This document shows positions 62,893-64,000 of a stretch of DNA of 64,000 bases, one piece after another. Within the stretch, counting starts at the first letter, position 1. Each line of letters opens with the position of its first letter. The stretch lies in NCBI RefSeq assembly GCF_042453785.1, contig NC_091676.1:2549501-2613500 (forward strand). The letters are read 5' to 3'. The stretch comes from Malus domestica (taxonomy: Eukaryota > Streptophyta > Magnoliopsida > Rosales > Rosaceae). A program made the position numbers and the translations under genes. The notes beneath the pieces were generated by a model, which saw only the letters and a program-made list of their open reading frames with translations, was not told where the DNA came from and made no database searches.

Positions 62893-64000
62893 ATGGCTAA
62901 TTCAGATTTGTCCACGGTTTTACCTCGGGTTCTTATCGTCTCCCGACGAACCGTCCGCAAGAACAAGTTTGTAGATTTTGTGGGTTAGTTTCCATCTGTT
63001 TCCATATATATTGCTCAAACTATTGATTCCGTCACGTATTTTTCACACTTGTGTTATTAGGTAGTTTTTCTATTTTTGGACGTTACATTGCTCAGATTTT
63101 CAGATGTTGATTTTCCTTGTTCAACAATAAAATTATACGTTCTTTCTCGATTTTGAGCGTTATTCTTATTTAATCTAATCGGAGAATTCGAAATATATAG
63201 TGCAAAGGGAGTATGCTGCTTTAGCCAATGCAGATATGTTACATAGATTATTGTTTTATTAAGCCAAACTTTGATGCAAATGGAGAGAATATTGCTGTTG
63301 CCAACTCGGCTAAATGCTGACGTGCAAAAATTATCGTTTGTTAAACCAACCATGTGTGTTAATTAAAAACGTGTTTTTCAACATATGGGACAGGAGAATA
63401 TCATCTAGACCTAATAGTAAGCTATGGAGCAGTACCTGTCATCGTCCCAAGAGTCAGCGGAGTCCACATGCTGCTCCAAAGCTTCGAGCCAATCCACGGA
63501 GTCCTTCTCTGCGAAGGCGAAGACATCGATCCATCCCATTACGATGCGCAGCTCTCCGGTTTCTCTCCCGGAGAGCTAGAAGAGATCAGAAAGCTCCATG
63601 CTAGCGACACCGCCATCGACAAAGAGAAAGATTCAATAGAACTAGGGCTTGCAAAGCTATGCCTAGAAAGAAACATCCCGTACTTGGGAATATGCAGAGG
63701 CTCCCAAGTCCTTAACGTCGCGTGTGGCGGCACGCTCTATCAAGACGTTGATAGCGAGCTCTCGAAGGAATGCCCGGAAAATACTCAAAGAGTTGCTCAC
63801 ATAAGCTATGAGAATTACGACGAGCATAGGCATGTGGTGAAGGTGGTGGAAAATACGCCTTTGCATGGATGGTTTAAAGACTCCTTGGATGGTGAGAGAA
63901 TGGAGATATCTGTGAATAGTTATCACCATCAGGGGGTGAAGAGATTGGCGCCGCGGTTCGTGCCGATGGCTTTCTCTCCGGATGGTTTGGTTGAAGGATT
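62893..64000 (+). CDS. Class I glutamine amidotransferase-like protein, partial
   Basis: Exons 62893-62983 and 63394 to the window end; 232 residues seen, C-terminus missing. Early residues [21 protein letters not shown], then [12 protein letters not shown] and [14 protein letters not shown]. The nucleophile elbow is [11 protein letters not shown] (Cys131). [14 protein letters not shown] follows, typical of the peptidase C26/PuuD-like group. The catalytic His-Glu pair (HPE motif) must lie beyond the window. The best recalled match is Arabidopsis GAT1_2.1 (At1g15040), a mitochondrial glutaminase-type protein responsive to nitrogen and strigolactone; the organelle is not evident from this N-terminus. 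Intron ends are GG|GTTAG and ACAG|GA. Confidence 0.92.

Overview
This is eukaryotic, plant nuclear DNA. The genes have many short GT-AG introns and belong to land-plant families (ZAR1 receptor kinase, PIF-type bHLH, reticulon-like B, type 2 nsLTP, DUF1218). The spacers hold plant repeats such as a Cassandra LTR with 5S rDNA sequence, MULE/hAT/PIF MITEs and tRNA-derived SINEs. The repeat style resembles Rosaceae (apple/pear/Prunus relatives), but that placement is recall-based inference.

Layout. 1-19 kb is repeat-dominated and I support no complete gene there. 0-3.6 kb is old LTR-retrotransposon sequence. 5.3-10.2 kb is a composite: a minus-strand LINE remnant with 17-bp target repeats, holding an LTR-type element that carries host gene pieces (SRT1-like sirtuin, BT-type BTB exon, one unknown) and three tandem arrays. 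12.4-16.3 kb holds a directly repeated ~0.9-kb segment whose two copies carry different MITEs. 16.3-18.5 kb holds further arrays and a solo Cassandra LTR.

From 19 kb the window is gene-bearing: PB1-domain protein (+, 19.2-21.5 kb), a mitochondrial 18S rRNA fossil (22.1 kb), ELP2 (-, 23.8-27.9), UCP031088-type alpha/beta hydrolase (+, 30.3-33.6), ZAR1-like receptor kinase (-, 36.4-38.7), CinA-like/nucleotidylyltransferase fusion (+, 42.2-45.2), a 77-aa membrane protein (-, 46.1-46.3), PIF-clade bHLH with a hAT element in a 2.9-kb intron (+, 49.8-54.2), reticulon-like protein (-, 54.6-55.6), nsLTP2 (+, 58.0-58.3), DUF1218 membrane protein (-, 59.9-61.0) and a class I glutamine amidotransferase cut by the window end (+, 62.9-64.0). 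Splice models were built by hand; each complete one stays in frame throughout, and several match the expected family length.

The genes do not form a pathway or operon. I found no clearly new biological system. The most unusual items are the host-fragment-bearing composite with its hairpin tandem array, the amidase-like/adenylyltransferase-like fusion gene, and well-resolved MITE insertions with intact target duplications, one of which has an empty-site paralogue in the same window.
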